From positions 813,905-877,904 of the forward strand of contig BCHH01000004.1 of NCBI GenBank assembly GCA_001599595.1: DNA of 64,000 nt. The letters are read 5' to 3'. How positions within the stretch are numbered: position 1 is the first letter of the stretch; every line of letters starts with the position of its first letter. Made by a program: the position numbers and the translations under genes. Source of the stretch: Beverwykella pulmonaria (Eukaryota; Ascomycota; Dothideomycetes; Pleosporales; Melanommataceae). The notes below the pieces were generated by a model. It searched no databases. It worked only from the letters and a program-made list of their open reading frames with translations, and had not been told where the DNA came from. Positions 22,624 to 34,040 of this stretch are shown here, piece after piece.

Positions 22624-23611
22624 AGTGTTTGGCAATTATCGTACGCGGAACACCGCTGGTGATTTGTGAAAGAGTGGCGGAGATTATTCCGTTCGAGGAC
22701 ACCTTCCAAGCTGGAGATTCGCCCTTCACACTTGCCCCACTGAGCGAGTGGGGCCACGTGACAACGCAGCTGAAGCGGACGCCCGCATCTTGCCCTTGTC
22801 ACACTAGCAACACTTTCAACAAATAGCCACATTCTCTCTCCCGTGTCATCTCCATATCCCTATGAACGTTCACTGTCATGTATATTTTCGAACTCCAAAT
22901 GGATCCTACACTCACGTAGTTCTTGTTCCTCCTTTGCTACGTGCTCCCTCATCAATTGTTCCCGGAGTCAAGAATCTCGGCGTATTTAAAAAGACGCAAG
23001 GTATGAAAGATGCTTTCCCTTTTCTCTCTGAAAACTCCAACCTCACCCCGAATGATGAATATTGGTAAAAGGTCATATTGCCCATTTTGACGGTTTCTGT
23101 CTTGTATGTCTTGGGACCTGTGGCTCCCACAGGACCCAGACTGCCCAAGAAATGCCAACCTCGAACAGAGCAAACTGATGTTCTTTAAATAACTGAAAAG
23201 ATCTGACTTCAGGCCTTTCTCATAACTACTTCCCTGGTTTGACGCAGAGAAGAAGCTAACACTAGTCGCCAGCGATCATGTGAAAGGTTACATCTAGGCG
23301 GATATGTGCACTGCATGTTCCCACGTCCAAGGACAATTACAGGGGAGATGTGCAGATCAAAGCAGAGAGCAAGAAAATTAACTTTATCCAACCAAGTATT
23401 ACTATATCTGCTGCCCTGTCAATAACAGTTTCCTTGAGATCCTCCTAGATACACCTTATTTATCCTGCTCGAACGTAGGATCATGAAATACAACAAGCCT
23501 CTGCTTAAAAACCATTTATTTTATTATAGCTCAATGGTTCCTGGTATCAATCGATTAAACAATTTATCGCTTATATCGAAGGAGTGCTGATCACATTCTA
23601 TTATACACACT
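22624..23611. other. intergenic
   Basis: SCY1 promoter and the 3' flank of the proton-channel gene. Small open frames here match nothing known to me. Confidence 0.4.
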
Positions 23612-24353
23612 CTACCGTTCATTCCCACTGGATGACTCTTCCTTCAGACGCTGAACCTCATCTCGCAGTTCATCTCTCTCTTTCTCCAATTCTCCAATCC
23701 GGTCTTGGAGCTCCTTCATTTGTTCTTCAGCTCCGACGCTGAACTCATCGATGATTTTAACCACTCTCATCAATCGGAGGATTACGATGAGCGAAAATAC
23801 TTCTTCAGTGACGCCTTGGAGGGCCACCTCGAAGATGAAGGACGATATGATGATGGTTGCATCAAAGCAGTGGAATTTTGAGCGAAAGAACCTGCCATGC
23901 ATCGTCAATCAAGTTCCTTCGCTAGATGTGCAGTCCCAATATATCTCTCTCCTTACACGTGTATGTTCAGCACAAGGAGTTATTATACTTACGCGGAACC
24001 AAATGCCCACACCGAAGCTATGAGCTCAAGCACGAATAGGCAGGAGAACACGAGGCTGACGTACCCTAAGGCTGTCAATGTATCCTCGTAGGGTTTAGTT
24101 CGATGTCTACATGTAAGAAGATTGATTATGATGTCTCTCAATTAGACACTCTGTCAACAAACGCACTTTAAGAGGGTATCAGATGCCACACACCTGCAAA
24201 TAGACAGCCAACGTCTAAAGAAACAAGTAGTAGAATGCAATAATGAGCTGTCGTTGAGGTGAGGAACCGACTCACTCGCCTGCGAGTGGATGGGATGAAT
24301 TGCTCCGGATTTAGATCTCTCGAAGAAGCCGGAAGAAGCGGTGAAGTGGACAT
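23612..24353 (-). CDS. voltage-gated proton channel (Hv1 type)
   Basis: Three exons, 24353-24194, 24134-23993 and 23891-23612, giving 193 aa. It is a four-helix voltage sensor without a pore domain. S1 carries the selectivity Asp (D47 in LLLVSLDVGCLFADIII). S2 has E90 (LFVLELIASVW). S3 starts at D111 (FDATIIISSF). S4 reads VILRLMRVVKII with R140, R143 and K146 at three-residue spacing. A heptad-like helix at about 155-185 (MKELQDRIGELEKERDEL) predicts the C-terminal dimer coiled coil of Hv1. Known Hv1 channels export protons on depolarisation. The first intron (24193-24135) uses the GAGAG acceptor, the only choice that keeps the ADIIINLL frame. The third gating charge is Lys instead of Arg. 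Confidence 0.88.
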
Positions 24354-24900
24354 GATGTGAAAGAGAAGATATATTGGTTGTTACAGGTCTATCCGGCGTT
24401 GCTTGCTGAAAGAGCTTATCGGTTTGTTGATTGTTGCTTTGCGTCTCTATTCGACGAGATATACGGATCGAACTATTTAACAAAAGAACCCGCAATCTGC
24501 CACCAAGAGGAATCTGGTCATGTGTAATTCAGGACAAGGTGAAGCCGCTCCGGATTTGTCGACCTCAACAATACAAGTGAATAGTATGCTTACCTAATTG
24601 CGGCTCCGTTTAGCCCGTGCGCCCGAGCTTCGCCATCGTCATTTATTGCATGAGCAACCTTCCTGCATCTACCTTTTGAAAGGTGCCACTCCTTAACCCT
24701 CCCACTTCCTCTAGTCATCCTGCGAAGCGCCTCGATCAGCTAACACAGCAACGAAAACCTTTGATTCCGTCACCACTTGGCTTTCTACTCACAATTTATT
24801 ATTTTTAGGTTCGCCATAGCCTTGTATGAACACGCGCCTAAGCTCGAGCTTTTCTTCTCTGCTAACCTTGCGCAGATACACCTCCCGCTGACTTGTCGCC
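24354..24900. other. divergent promoter region (proton channel / PABPN1-like)
   Basis: 547 bp between two divergent starts. No further feature is recognised. Confidence 0.4.
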
Positions 24901-25898
24901 ATGGCCGACGTTGAGAACGACGCTGTGAAGCGCGAGGATGAGCAGCATGAACATGAGCAGCATGCGCAGCAAGACCAGCACCAGGACATCGACATCCCGG
25001 ACGAGGGCGGAGAAGATGAAGTACGCTTACGCCTTTCGTCCATCGCCGCGAGGCTCCATCGCGCACACTGTAGAGCATGGGCTGACAATAACTTGTAGGA
25101 GGAAATCACCGCAATGAAGCGACGCGTTCAAGAGATGGAAGAGGAAGCCGCGAAGCTGCGGGAGATGCAGGCTTCACTCGACAACGAACGCCATGATCTG
25201 CGCGAGAACAAGGAAGACGTCGACGCGCGGAGTGTCTTCGTAGGCAACGTCGACTACGGCGCCTCGCCGGAGGAGATCCAAGCGCACTTCCAGTCTTGCG
25301 GGAGCATCAATCGCGTCACAATCCTCCTGGACAAGTTCACAGGTCATCCCAAAGGGTCAGTCTTCTCATGCCAAGAGGGGGGTTCTTTTCCTTGCGTGCT
25401 CAGATGATGTGGGTGTCATGCGCGAATAGTCATCGTAGCACAATATGTTGCCAAGCTTCGGGATGCGCCCACTCACCCATCATTTGATCCTGGAGAACCT
25501 CTCGATACCTGGCAAGAGTTTGGCAGAAAGATTTGGAACGCTAATGAGCGTATGCAGGTATGCGTATGTTGAGTTCACAGAACCGAACCTCATCAATCAA
25601 GCGCTCGTGTTGAATGACAGCGAGTTCCGAGGCAGAAACCTGAAAGTATGCGCCGATTCTCCATTAAACTGCAATGAATGGTAGCTAACCTCAACAGGTC
25701 GTCCCTAAACGCACTAATCTCCCAGGCATGACGCGCGGAGGACGAGGAGGGCGTGGTGGCGGGCGTGGTGGAGGCGGCTACGGCGGTCGTGGCTCTCCGT
25801 ACGGCGGGCGTGGTGGAGGTGGATACGGACCCCCTCGGGGAGGAGGATACCGTGGTGGCTACCGTCCACGAGGCGGCTCTGGTTATCGCCCTTACTAG
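24901..25898 (+). CDS. PABPN1-like RRM protein (nuclear poly(A)-binding type)
   Basis: Four exons, 24901-25020, 25099-25355, 25558-25645 and 25698-25898, giving 221 aa. An acidic/His/Gln-rich N-terminus is followed by a coiled-coil helix ([20 protein letters not shown]), then one RRM with RNP2 SVFVGNVDY and RNP1 KGYAYVEF, and a Gly/Arg-rich RGG tail. Coiled coil + RRM + Arg-rich tail is the layout of PABPN1/PABP2, which controls poly(A) tail growth. RNP1 is assembled across the second intron, which at 202 nt is three to four times longer than its neighbours. The residues after the RRM ([11 protein letters not shown]) match the family. Confidence 0.88.
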
Positions 25899-26551
25899 GC
25901 CTCCTTTCGCTCAGTCATACACGGAAACATCAACAGACTTCGGTCACAATAGGGCGGCGCGGCGGTTTCTGAAGAAGTGATTTCGGTCATCATCGATCAG
26001 GCCACATTTTGATTTCGTCATGTACTATATCGCCGCAAAATGGGGCCTGTGCAGCTAGGTACAACGCTGCGAGCTCTAGAACTATCTGGATTGGGTCGGT
26101 GTGCGAGTTTTCATAGTTAAGATAGCCTTTTTCATGGGATGGGTATTACAAGGGGAAATTGGTCGGTTTCAACATTAATTCATACCCATTCATCTAGGCA
26201 TTGTCTTGCTGCCGTGTTCTGGAAAAGTTGAGCACTTTCATTGAATTTCTATATAAAACTGGGTAGTAAATGTACTGTAGAATGTTGTAGGTATCTACCC
26301 CAAAGAGGAGGCTTTCCGCCTCTTGTACCGTATCGCATTTGGAGAAACCCCCCAAAAAGTTGGCCAATCGCCTTCAAAACGCCAGAATCCTTTCGCGCCG
26401 GCACTATCGTTACGCATAAATTCTTGAAACGGACCCAAAATGCCTATCATCCACCAAGGATGCTACTTCACTCACCCAAGCCTTGTGGCCCATCATTTCA
26501 TCGCCGTCTCTGTTCACCATTTATGCAGTGCGCGCGGCTAGACATGAAGCA
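25899..26551. other. convergent intergenic
   Basis: 3' flanks of the PABPN1-like gene and UBC9. Nothing else is recognised. Confidence 0.4.
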
Positions 26552-27187
26552 TTATGGCGCAGGATTCTCCTTAACCAGACTCCGAATCTTCTTCTCATAT
26601 GCCTGCTTGTCTTTCTTGAAGAGATTGAACGCGTCGGCCTGCGCAGGCGAATCAGGATTTGGCTCGTCAAGCAATGATTGAATGCCCAGCAGAATCTCCT
26701 TGATGGTGATCGCAGGCTTCCAGCCTTCTTCTTCGTTGAGGATACTGAGGCAGACGGTGCCGGACGGGTAGACGTTGGGGTGGAAAAGCGGTGGTGTAAA
26801 TTTGCCTGCGCGATATCAGTACTTTTCACCGCCTCGACTTGCTAATCTTGGGATGCGCCATACATTTCGGGGGCTTTGTGGGGTACTCTGCGCCTCGTTA
26901 GCTAGATTTGGAGTGAAGAGATAAGGAGGAGAAGTACCCTCTGGAAAAATGACTTCCAGCTTGAACAGTCCGCCTTCCCAGATCGTCTTGTCTTTGCCTG
27001 GGACTCCGCAATCCCACCTCTTGAGGTCCATCATCCCACTGCTATTGCGCATGGGTTTGGCGAAGAATCCAAAGGGGTGGTCGCGTCTCCATTGCTTCCT
27101 GCGCATCTTGTGAGTAAGATCATTCAAACTGCGTGTGAGTTCAGAGTCTGACCTCTCCTCAGAGAGCCGGTTCATGCACAGGGTCAT
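26552..27187 (-). CDS. UBC9: SUMO-conjugating enzyme UBC9
   Basis: Four exons, 27187-27153, 27098-26938, 26887-26864 and 26805-26552, giving 157 aa, the usual Ubc9 length. The N-terminus [20 protein letters not shown] carries the basic SUMO-binding helix. [14 protein letters not shown] is rebuilt across a 24-nt micro-exon. The catalytic Cys is in SGTVCLSIL with the HPN (FHPNVYP) motif before it. Ubc9 takes SUMO from the E1 and attaches it to lysines in the nucleus. The Ubc9-specific insert [18 protein letters not shown] separates it from ubiquitin E2s. Confidence 0.95.
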
Positions 27188-27594
27188 GATGTGAAGGCAG
27201 CTGAACGGATAGAAAGTACGGGTTGAGTCCGTGGAGATAGCGGAGAGCAGATGTGTAGAAGGATAACTTATTGTGTTGTTTGGCGCGGCGTTGAGCCTTA
27301 TATGTGTGCAGCAAACTAAGTAGTACGAGAGCGGAACAGAACCATAGGTGAAACCAAGTCTGAGTTGTGCACCCACGTGATCGGGCGCCACACTTCAGCC
27401 TCACATGATCGCCCCGCGCTAAAAGATGCCCCGCTCAGCGAATGGCCGAGGCTCTTCCTTCCTGCAGTTTTCCGCTGCATTCTGCATACCACCTAATAAG
27501 GAGCCGCTGCAGCTATTTACATGCCTTACTATTTCGTTTTGGCCCTTTAATCTCTCCCTATACACTTCCCACCGACAAGAGTGCAGTCAATAAC
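27188..27594. other. divergent promoter region (UBC9 / PEX19)
   Basis: 407 bp between two divergent starts. No other feature is assigned. Confidence 0.4.
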
Positions 27595-28642
27595 ATGGCG
27601 GACGAGCCAGTGAAGGAAGGCGTTACTCTATTGTCTAAACAAGCAGAGCCAAATACCGACATCGCCTCTGATCCTGAAGAAGACGATCTCTCAGATCTCG
27701 ACGGCCAGTCACCTCCACCTCCCCTAGCTCCAATATCTAACCCTCCCTCCAGATGTCCTCGACGAATTCGCCAACACAAAAATTGAGTCCAAGGTCCCCG
27801 CCCCAGCCTCTACGTCGCACGGCCCAGAAAGACCCCCTCCAGAGGAATTACTCGTCACAGACCAAGATGAATTCGCAAAGCAGCTGCAGAAGGAGATGGA
27901 GCAGTTATTAGGACAAGAAGATTTCAAGAAACAATTTGAGGATATCATGAAGGAGATGGGTGATGTCTTGCCCCCACCCCCGGTCACATCAGACACAAAA
28001 GAGGAGGCCAGCAAATCAGCGGCTAGCTTGGCCTCGGCTTCGGCTTCAGTTTCAGCATCGGCAGAGAAGACAGAAAAGAGTTTCCAGGAAACCATACGGA
28101 AGACGATGGAGCGAATGCAGGAGTCGGGCGACCAAGCGAGTGCTGCAGCAGCATCATCGGACGGTGATGATATCCTAGCGCAGATGCTGAAAGAGATGGA
28201 GAGTGGCGGGTTTGGGGGCGAGGGAAGCGACGAGGACTTCTCAAAAATATTGATGGGCATGATGGAGCAGTTGACAAACAGAGAGGTACTGTACGAACCG
28301 ATGAAGGAACTGAATGAGAAATACCCGAAATGGATGGAGGATAACAAGGAAAAGGTGTCAAAAGATGATCTGAAGCGGTACGAAGAGCAGCAGACGCTAG
28401 TTAAGGAAATCACGGCAAGATTTGAGCGGAAAGGATACTCGGATGATAACTCGCAGGACCGGGAGTATATTGTGGAGCGGATGCAAAAGGTATGGTGCTG
28501 CCATGTTCGTTGCTGCGTCTACAAATTTATTAACAAATATCAGATGCAAGCCGCGGGCTCTCCTCCGCCTGATCTCGTGGGCGAAATGAACGCTGCTCAA
28601 GAAGCGCTCAACGAGATAGATCAAGGGTGCCCAACACAGTGA
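27595..28642 (+). CDS. PEX19: peroxin PEX19, farnesylation-type C-terminus
   Basis: Three exons, 27595-27703, 27753-28489 and 28544-28642, giving 314 aa. Pex19 is the cytosolic chaperone and receptor for peroxisomal membrane proteins. The acidic N-terminus (DPEEDDLSDLDDVLDEF) is the Pex3-binding type; the C-terminal half has MMEQLTNREVLYEPMKELNEKYP, the classic Pex19 block. The last residues CPTQ form a CaaX box, farnesylated in known Pex19. The first intron has the acceptor CCAG and a CTAAC branch, but the only donor that keeps phase is GCCAGT, so it looks like a GC-AG intron. The second intron (54 nt, GTATGG...CAG) has no stop and keeps frame. Confidence 0.92.
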
Positions 28643-28827
28643 TTCTTTTACAGAGCTTTTCGCTCGACTCCAGCAGATACCCCAAGTACAGGCAACGCGA
28701 CATGAAATCAGCGTTTTGCATGATAGCGTAGTGTATGAGAGAAGCATGCTACATCAATCGCCGTGTGACAACAAGTCATACTCACAACACCCAATGATAA
28801 CAAGAACTTGTACATATACCCTTCTCT

Positions 28828-29553
28828 TCAACCGTCGGTCATGTCCATTGCGTCTCCATCCGCATCTGTGAAGTTTGCGTTTGTGAATTTGGGCCACTGC
28901 TCATTCTCTGACCCGGCCGTACACTCCATGAAAAGCTGATCGTAATCTACGTCATCGCTGCCGTAGTGCTGTGACATAGTGTCCGGCTGCTCTTCGTCCA
29001 TCGACGCAATGAGCTGCTGCAATTCGTATTCCTCTTGCGCCAGAACGTATTCGGCTTCCTCTATCTCCTGCTCGGTTTGCGGCGCGCTACTCGGCACATA
29101 CGACGAGGCAGCGTCATCAAAGATTCCTTCATCTAGAAACTCGTGCTCCAGTTCAGAAGCTTGACGCGCCTTCTCCGCTTCCCAACGCTTCTGGCTCGAG
29201 ATAAAATCAAGTCGTTGAATCTAACATCAATTAATAAACATGTCCACACCAAACGCGTAAAGTTTTGCACGTACCTGGTCACCCCGCGCGTCCCACTTCT
29301 TGTCATCGCGATCTTTCCGCACCCGGCGAAAAAACATGTCACGTCTCCGCTGGGCAACCGCATCGCGGCTCTGAATCACGGGATTCGGTTTATGCGCGCG
29401 CTGGGGTACTGGTGTCTTGCCACTATGTGGTTGTGCGGCCATGGTGAAGGTAAATGCGCGCGAGAGGACATTCGCGGAGCGTTCCGAGAGTGGCGATGGC
29501 CTGGATGGCGTGTAGATGGGTTGAGAATAGAAGGGATTGGCGGCGAGCATCAT
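28828..29553 (-). CDS. conserved fungal hypothetical protein, acidic C-terminus
   Basis: Two exons, 29553-29275 and 29220-28828, giving 223 aa. I do not recognise a named domain. The N-terminal part is basic with a RRRDMFFRRVRKDRDDKKW block. The middle helix (IQRLDFISSQKRWEAEKARQ) is joined by splicing of a 54-nt intron (GTACGT...TTAG). The C-terminal half is strongly acidic (EEAEYVLAQEEYELQQLIAS; DDVDYDQLF) and ends MDMTDG. It may be a small nuclear protein; that is only a guess from composition. It is convergent with PEX19, with 185 bp between the stops. Confidence 0.7.
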
Positions 29554-30405
29554 TGTGGTAGTGAATTACAGTGAAGTAGGAGGGAGGAGGATGGTGGGTG
29601 TGGATGCGGATAGAAGGTGTTGATGTAGAGTAGAGGGAAAGAGGGCGCAAGTCGCGAGACGCGGTAGATATGGAAAGTCGCGTTCGTGTCCGTGCGCAAC
29701 ACGGGTCACGTGTTCCCAGCCACCAGGGTTCGTTCACCTGGGCACTCATCGTCTTCGAAGTGTTCGATTCATTTTAAGTCTGCTAAAGCGCGTCGCTGAC
29801 TCTCCAAATCCTGCTGCAGAGAAAGCCTCTGACTGCGCCACATGGTTTGGAGTTTCCCCTACTTTTCATTCTCCACTGGCTGAACGGTTCAGGGCCTTGC
29901 ACAGAGCACTGGAGATAGGAGTAACAAAATTTAGTAGGGCCGAGCAAATCGTTCACCTCTTGCTAGAAGCACTTACCCTCTTAACACCACGACCTGTAGA
30001 CCAAGTGTTACCAAGCGTCCAACTTCCATCTCGACTAGCGGAAGATTCTTCCCCTTGAAACATTCTTAACAAACATCCAGAAAGACTAAATCGAGCCTGT
30101 CCCTGACTGAAGTATGATTCCAGCAGGAGTATCAAGTTCAGGAATGGCCTTCCGCTTGAGCCGCGAACATGGCGGCAGATGCGTATCCGAAGCACTTGAT
30201 CATATATTAATTTTGATATCTAATATAGGCGTGATGGGGATAGAGTGCATCGTAAGCCAATTGCCGCTCGCGCAATACACTAACACTTCTCTTTTTCATG
30301 CGGTATCTTTACATCTGAGTATAAATTCTGAATATTTCTTCCTTCATCTTGCGTCTTTTGCGCGTTTCTTTCTGCCCCTGTGATTGTGTCTCCTATTCCA
30401 TCGCC
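29554..30405. other. intergenic
   Basis: Promoters of the unknown acidic protein and the AA9 gene (divergent). No gene is seen. Confidence 0.4.
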
Positions 30406-31724
30406 ATGTACCGGCCCTCAGCCTTGCTATTCGCTCTCCTCAATGGACAAGCCTATGCTCATACGTTCATCTGGGTCAGTCTCCGCGAAATCCTCCTTCC
30501 AGCACCCTCACGCTGACAGAACGCTAGGGCGTGTTTGTCAATGGTGTGGATCAGGGACTCTTCAAGGGAGTCCGTACGCCTGCATTTAACGGAGCCCCAA
30601 ATGGCGGAGGCTACTCCAATTCTCCCGTGAAAAACTTGACATCCATCGATATGCGCTGTAATGTTCTCGGAGATATACAAGCCCCAGATACGATCAAAGT
30701 TGCCCCGGGCGATAACTTGACTTTCGACTGGTGTGTAATGAGTCCTATTTCACGATAGCATTTTATGTGTTAATAAAAAAACAAAGGCACCACGACAAGA
30801 GGAGTCTCACAGACGACGTAATTGCAGAAAGCCACCACGGTCCATCGCTCATCTACATCTCACCCGACCCTCCAACTGAGAACTCGTTTGTCAAGATATG
30901 GCACGAAGGTCTATACGAAAGTTTGCCCTTCCCACAGCCAGGAAAGTGGTCGACCAGTTCAAATATTAGGAATAATAGCGGGCATATGAATGTCAGGATC
31001 CCTAGTAACCTGAAGGCAGGACAGTACGTTACGCCTCTCATTCATCCTTTTTCAGTGATGACTTTACTGATAATATCGAAAAGTTATCTGATCAGGGCCG
31101 AAATGATTGGGCTCCATGAGGGAGAGGTGTCGTTTGAAGAGAACCCAATTCGTGGCGCTCAATTTTACCCCAATTGTGTTCAGATAGAGGTTACTGGAGA
31201 CGGGAGCGTTGAGCTACCTGAAGGTGTTTCGTTCCCGGGTGCTTATCTATATGATACACCGGGTATTGTATACGACGCATGTGACTTCCTCTCTTTCGTG
31301 TCTTCGGGTTGCTGATTGTTCTTAGGTCTACTGCTCGACTCAAACTGATAACACAGCGCCTTGTGCTACTACCACTTAGTATGTACCCCGCGCTCTCCTC
31401 TTATCAGAAAGGCACTGACATTATACCCTTCCGAAGTCCTATCCCTGGTCCGACCGTCTGGTCAGGCGCATGGGCTGAGACAACATCGGCTCCCGCAGGA
31501 CCCGTTACAGGCGGAACGGCTATGCCCCCTTGGTAAGACCCACCACCTCCCCCAGTTCGTATGCCAGAAACTTACATAATCAAAGGTCCACGTGGATAAA
31601 GAAGTCCATTGTTACGTCCGCAACCTTCACAGACAAGAAGTCTGTCACGGTCGTAGGCACCTCCACCTATGAAGCTCATTGGTCGAGCACGTATCAGACA
31701 CCTGCTCCAACAGTCAGGTGGTAG
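30406..31724 (+). CDS. AA9 lytic polysaccharide monooxygenase
   Basis: Seven exons: 30406-30474, 30528-30730, 30787-31023, 31084-31267, 31326-31378, 31437-31532 and 31586-31724, giving 326 aa; phases agree throughout. An 18-residue signal peptide ends at A18, so the mature protein starts with His19 (HTFIW), the copper histidine brace. The other copper-site signatures are SHHGP (H107/H108), GLH (H181) and QFY (Q196, Y198) in GAQFYPNC. YPIPGPTVWSG is a typical AA9 C-terminal block and appears only after splicing. AA9 enzymes cleave cellulose or other beta-glucans oxidatively outside the cell. There is no CBM1; the C-terminal stretch after PPW is Ser/Thr-rich. Confidence 0.9.
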
Positions 31725-32580
31725 GGAAGATAGCTAGATTGTGGACTCTAGCAAGTACATGGGTTTCTGTGTTAGTTTTTCAAGCCAATGCATTCCATGT
31801 GCCATTCTCCTTAATTAATGATTGTATTTGTGACCACCCATCCGCATCACCACAAGCAAGTATCAAACTGGGTTTGAATGGTAAATAAAGCTAGACTCCT
31901 AATACAATATCTTTTTGCATTAATCTCACTCCACGCACTATGCCTTCGCCACCGCATCGCAGAGGTCCAGAGGACGACCACAAATTCCTACGTACCAATA
32001 CCACACTGCCTCTAGATATTAGTATTGAGTTCCTCCACGTAGAATGCTAGAGATTTTATGTTCGAGACGTTGATAGAGTGACGGGTCACAGTACGGCATT
32101 CTCTCTATAGGAGCTGTCGATGCCACTGGAGGGCTCGTGAGATACGCTGGATAAGCCGTTGAAAGGGAGGGTTGGAAAAAGTAAAAGAGGAAGGGTTCAG
32201 AAGTAGCAGCAGCAGCTGGAGGAGGAGGACAATATAGGTCAATAAGGAAAGAGCAAGGATTAAAGGGACGATGTAGCAATCAAAGTAGACTGCCTAGCGG
32301 TCAAAAACCAAAAAAGAGGATGACACGGTCAAGGAATAACTTCAAGTCAATACAGAACGCCTAAAGGTGGAAGGGGAATACCCGTTCATCAAGGAAGAGT
32401 ACCCCATGGTCAGAGGAACGTTCAATGACCAAAGAAAATCGCCCAACCATCGAATCAGCAGACGTAAGGACAGATAAGAAATTACAAAGGACAATCAAAG
32501 AAGAGCACCTGAGCATCAATGATGAACCTTTTAATGACAGAAGGGAGAATGAGGATATAATGTTATAATTTTGCTTACCT
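31725..32580. other. intergenic
   Basis: 3' flank of the AA9 gene and sequence upstream of the transposase remnant. It might include decayed transposon DNA, but no domain can be read. Confidence 0.35.
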
Positions 32581-33360
32581 GTGTGGAATTCCCTTGGTAC
32601 CTGCTTCTCGCAGGAAGCGTCTGCGCGAACCGTGGGCTTCCCCTTCGTGAGGTGGGGTACGAAAAGCGCGTTACCGGACTGTGCTTTCGGGTACAGCCCT
32701 GCAAGGGAGAAGAAGTTCACCAAGAGGAACATCCTCGCAGGATGGAGAGGAAGCGGGTTGTTCCCATTCAACCCCGACAGAATCCTCGCTGATACACCAA
32801 AACCACATGCCCAACTAACTATTCCGAAAGCTAACAAGATGATGGAGTCTCACCCGCAATACGAAGCATTGCCAACGTCCGTAACGCCAGCATCGAGAGA
32901 GGTTCTAACGTTGCTGCTCAACATAATCAAACATGTTCCTAGTGATGAAGCGAGCATCCAGCGCAAAGAGAGGCTCCAACAGAAGGTCTCCAATGCCGCC
33001 CAGACGTTTCTTGCCGAAAATGCCCTCCTTCGTGATCAAAACAAATTCTTAACCAGAATCAACGACGAAGGCAAAGTTCGTCGATCAACCAAGTCAGCGA
33101 TAATTGGGAGGGCGAAGGTGATGAGGTGGGAGGACCTCGAGAAGGCACGTACGGAGCATGCCGTGAAGGAGGTCATGAAAGCTGAGAAACAGAATAAGAA
33201 GGCTGCCAGAAGGGCTAAGCGTGTTGCGAGTGCTGCGCAGGTAGTGGAGGCTCTTGCAGGCAAGAAAAAACGCGGTCAGAAGCGGAAGAGTGAATACGGC
33301 AGCGGCAGATGCGCTAGGGTCACAGGCCAAGGCAGCGCGGATGAGCGAAACGCCGGTTGA
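32581..33360 (+). pseudogene. C-terminal remnant of a pogo/Fot1-type DDE transposase
   Basis: An open frame whose middle, FTKRNILAGWRGSGLFPFNPDRIL, is the hallmark junction after the DDE domain of Tc1/mariner-pogo (Fot1/Tan1-like) transposases. It is followed by the usual helical C-terminus (LLRDQNKFLTRINDEGKVRRSTKS, RAKVMRWEDLEKA) and a Lys/Arg-rich end (KKKRGQKRK). The HTH and DDE catalytic parts upstream are absent or unreadable, and the frame starts without an ATG. No terminal inverted repeats were found by eye. A domesticated gene is less likely, because no start or promoter can be placed. Confidence 0.8.
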
Positions 33361-34040
33361 CGATGAGGTTATGCCAGAGCCATGGAGAACTCCAGAGGCG
33401 CAGATGTGGTAGCGGAGGAACCTAAACATGAATTCAGAAACACACCTAAATTGTAGAAAGCGGATGTATTATCTGTAGACGATGCTTCACGCTATCTGCC
33501 TTCCTGCGTTTCTCGGTTCCGTGACGCCCTATGCATTTATATTTACCTCATCGTGCCCCTTCCCTTTATCATCTTCCCAGTGTTATCTCTGAAAGCGTAA
33601 TCCCAAACATGCTCGCCTGGATCCTCTTGGGAATGGAAATCTGGGGCTGTCCGAGGCGGTAAATTAGGATCGGTCATATACTGCCACTCTTTCTCGATTG
33701 TACAGCGTGCGACTGGTGTCATTGCGGTTGTCTTATGTGCATCTTGCTCTTGTGGATAGAGGAGGAAATTTCTTCGAAGCCCCCAGGACTTGCCGTAGTC
33801 AGGACAGAAAGGAAGCCCTATATGGATATGCCCAGACGTGTGGGAGGGAGGACAGCATCAGCATCATCAACTTCATTGAATTCGGAAGGAATAAGAGAGC
33901 TAGAATTTGAGGTGGTCATGCTTTATTCGCCAGCTTATCTTATTGACAGCGCACACGGGGAATAGGATCATGTGATCTAATCGTCGCTTTCCATTTTCGT
34001 CCAACTTGCAGTCTAAGAGCAGTACGATAAAGCATGCTTT
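33361..34040. other. intergenic
   Basis: No gene recognised between the transposase remnant and the 3' end of the NLR gene. Confidence 0.4.
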
